A DNA stretch of 64,000 bases from Chryseotalea sanaruensis (GTDB taxonomy: Bacteria > Bacteroidota > Bacteroidia > Cytophagales > Cyclobacteriaceae). The position numbers and the translations under genes are program-made. Location of the stretch: NCBI RefSeq assembly GCF_003990915.1, contig NZ_BHXQ01000003.1, positions 248,001 to 312,000 on the forward strand, given 5' to 3'. Shown here one piece after another: positions 62,363 through 64,000 of this stretch (positions are counted from its first letter, which is position 1; each line of letters opens with the position of its first letter). The notes under the pieces are model-generated. The model saw only the letters and a list, made by a program, of their open reading frames with translations. It was not told the origin of the DNA and ran no database searches.

Positions 62363-64000
62363 TTATTGTATTAAAAGTTTTATCGTTTTAAGCTGTTCAC
62401 CTGTATTAACCTTTAGCAAATACATGCCTGTTGATAATTGAGGCAAGGTAATAGCAAATTTATCATCTATTAATTTTGATTCAATGGAAATAAAATTTCC
62501 GTTAAGATCAGTTAGATTAAATGAACTATTTAATGAAGCACCTAATACATAAAAAATAGTTTTAGCAGGATTAGGAAAAACTGTGAGTGTTATAGATTGT
62601 TCATCAATGGCAGTTACCGGAGTCCACATTTCAGGAAGTTGCTGAATTACTTGGGGCGAAAGTGCAGCCTGGTATAAGCGTACCTCATCTAATATTCCCC
62701 TGAGAAAATAATTACTCTCCCCTTCTTCCTTTCGACCAAAGGTTAAAGATTTATTGGTTTGAGCAATAGCACCTATGTGTGCAGTAAAAGTATCCAGTAT
62801 TCCATCAACATAAACCTCCATTGAAAAACCAGTATAGGCCACTGTTATATGGTAGAAGCGACCGAGTTGAAGTGGTGAAGAGCTGTCCAGGTCTTTAGTA
62901 CCTGTACTTGTTTTAATTGTCCACCTTAAATATTTGTCAGGTGTAATAGACACTTTCCAGCGCTGCTCCCAACTCCCGTGCGAGAGGAGGAATACTTCCT
63001 CTGGTACACTTTGCAAGTAAACCCACAGTGATGCTGTGACTTTGTCTTGAAAATTTAACCGACTATCCGCAGGAACAAAAATGATATCATCTCCTGCATT
63101 GAATAAGTAAGCCTTATCAGATTCACTGCGTGCATCATCGGTTAATGTTACGCCTGATGCGGTGGCGTGAAAGCCATTGCCGCTGTAGTCAAGGGTGTTT
63201 CCATCTAATGGAAAGTAAGCAAGTGCTGATGTATCTTCAACGTCCACACTTTTCACCAATACATCTTTGCTGATTTGAGTCGTAAGCAAATCCTGATCCG
63301 TCACAACACAAATAATAGTAAAGATGCCTTCTGTAGCAGGTAGCTGCCAGTTGACTGAAGCACTATTTTGATTGCTTAATGTCCCGCCATTGACTGACCA
63401 TTCGTATGTTAACACTTCTGTATCATCATCTGTAGCCAGGCATTGAAATATTTCACTCGCTGATACAGTGAATATTTTCTGCTCTGGAAGAATGGCACTA
63501 GCAACAGGGGGCTCAGGTATATTTTCTACTACTTTAAGCAGAAGACTGTCACGTATTGTAATACCATCGGCCATTATCTCTAACCGTAATTTTTTAATTC
63601 CTGCCACTGCGGGAATAATAAAGTCCAGTTCACTGGTATTTTCTGAAGAAATTAATTCATCATCATAGTGCCAATTGTATGCGGCTTCAACCGGTATGTT
63701 TTCTGTAGTTACAAAAAATGAAAGTGCTTCATTAAACTCAACTGTAGTATTATTCGTACTCAGGGCTTTTATGCGCATCTTGGTTGTGTAATCATAGCCG
63801 TAATGATGGTCTACTACTTCATCATTGGCAAAGAGTTTTCCATTCTTCTCCTCTAATGCAATCTCAGTCGGAACAAATGTCAGCAACTTGACCTGATCCG
63901 CCTCAATATCAATCACTACCGTTCCGGTAGCGTTTGTTGCCAGTACCGACTCCGTTATTGCATCATAAACTGTAAAAGAACCAGCGGGTAAAGTTAAACT
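62363..64000 (-). CDS. Secreted LamG-domain protein with T9SS sorting signal (partial)
   Basis: Open to the window edge on the minus strand, so the N-terminal part is missing; a GTG at 63916 is not a real start because the frame stays open upstream of it. In order the visible part has a short beta region (SLTLPAGSFTVYDAITE), an Ig-like/PKD-type domain, a LamG lectin-like domain (ALAYFPLDGNTLDYSGNGFH through GILDEVRLYQAALSP) and a C-terminal type IX secretion sorting domain (TLTVFPNPAKTIFYV to TIKLLIQ). It is exported across the outer membrane and probably degrades or binds a polysaccharide; the catalytic domain, if any, would be upstream. Confidence 0.88.
   Translation of the reverse strand, partial: SLTLPAGSFTVYDAITESVLATNATGTVVIDIEADQVKLLTFVPTEIALEEKNGKLFANDEVVDHHYGYDYTTKMRIKALSTNNTTVEFNEALSFFVTTENIPVEAAYNWHYDDELISSENTSELDFIIPAVAGIKKLRLEIMADGITIRDSLLLKVVENIPEPPVASAILPEQKIFTVSASEIFQCLATDDDTEVLTYEWSVNGGTLSNQNSASVNWQLPATEGIFTIICVVTDQDLLTTQISKDVLVKSVDVEDTSALAYFPLDGNTLDYSGNGFHATASGVTLTDDARSESDKAYLFNAGDDIIFVPADSRLNFQDKVTASLWVYLQSVPEEVFLLSHGSWEQRWKVSITPDKYLRWTIKTSTGTKDLDSSSPLQLGRFYHITVAYTGFSMEVYVDGILDTFTAHIGAIAQTNKSLTFGRKEEGESNYFLRGILDEVRLYQAALSPQVIQQLPEMWTPVTAIDEQSITLTVFPNPAKTIFYVLGASLNSSFNLTDLNGNFISIESKLIDDKFAITLPQLSTGMYLLKVNTGEQLKTIKLLIQ

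Overview
This 64 kb window is chromosomal DNA from a Bacteroidota bacterium, most likely of the Cytophagales. The inference rests on moderate-to-low GC, a C-terminal type IX secretion sorting signal, PorT-like and DUF2807 envelope proteins, a MacB/FtsX-type permease without an adjacent ATPase, GH20/GH2/GH92 glycan enzymes next to a FucP/NagP-like transporter and a ROK kinase, DUF4143 and DUF6090 proteins, and few Shine-Dalgarno sequences. I cannot name the species.

Layout. 1-5.3 kb: the 3' end of a NOL1/NOP2/Sun-type rRNA methyltransferase, an MFS transporter, valS, then a 22-bp-arm perfect palindrome beside a DUF559 endonuclease-like gene. 5.3-7.6 kb: a LysR regulator divergent from an unknown 105-aa protein and an SbtA-like bicarbonate transporter. 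7.8-17.3 kb: a tightly packed glycan operon (sugar MFS, ROK kinase, GH20 hexosaminidase, GH2 beta-mannosidase, GH92 alpha-mannosidase). Together these enzymes fit the Man-Man-GlcNAc linkages of N-glycans. 17.4-23.8 kb: an accessory region, all on the minus strand, with pentapeptide, MepB, VOC-lipoprotein and AraC genes, followed by small unrecognised membrane-protein genes. Three of these are each followed by a long imperfect hairpin bounded by CAAC and GTTG, resembling a gene-cassette array. 23.8-34.3 kb: FtsX-like permease, RsmB-like methyltransferase, an exported TPR-CHAT protein followed by an XRE regulator, a membrane-anchored aspartic-protease-like protein, and an ABC ATPase-permease pair.

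34.4-35.2 kb: tRNA-Leu(GAG) is fused at its 5' end to a small GIY-YIG endonuclease gene. A broken copy of the tRNA 5' half, interrupted by a 20-bp palindrome, lies on the far side. 35.2-43.6 kb: Rrf2 regulator, SET-domain protein, trehalase, a large membrane-TPR protein, gatC, plsC and an exported M24 peptidase. 43.8-50.3 kb: a MocR regulator divergent from a DMT exporter, two GNATs, a DinB-like protein, a PLP decarboxylase and a branched-chain aminotransferase. 50.3-58.7 kb: mixed genes (glycosyltransferase, flavin-binding protein, a 34-aa membrane protein, DUF2807, glutamine cyclotransferase, DMT transporter, beta-barrel protein, exported RidA-like protein, methyltransferase-like protein). 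59-64 kb: an AAA/DUF4143 ATPase, tRNA-Arg(CCG), and a sugar-related operon (LamG/T9SS secreted protein running off the window, ROK kinase, cupin isomerase).

The two strongest leads are the GIY-YIG/tRNA-Leu element at 34.4-34.9 kb and the hairpin-delimited small-gene array at 20.9-23.6 kb. No rRNA operon, CRISPR array, complete insertion sequence or prophage is visible.
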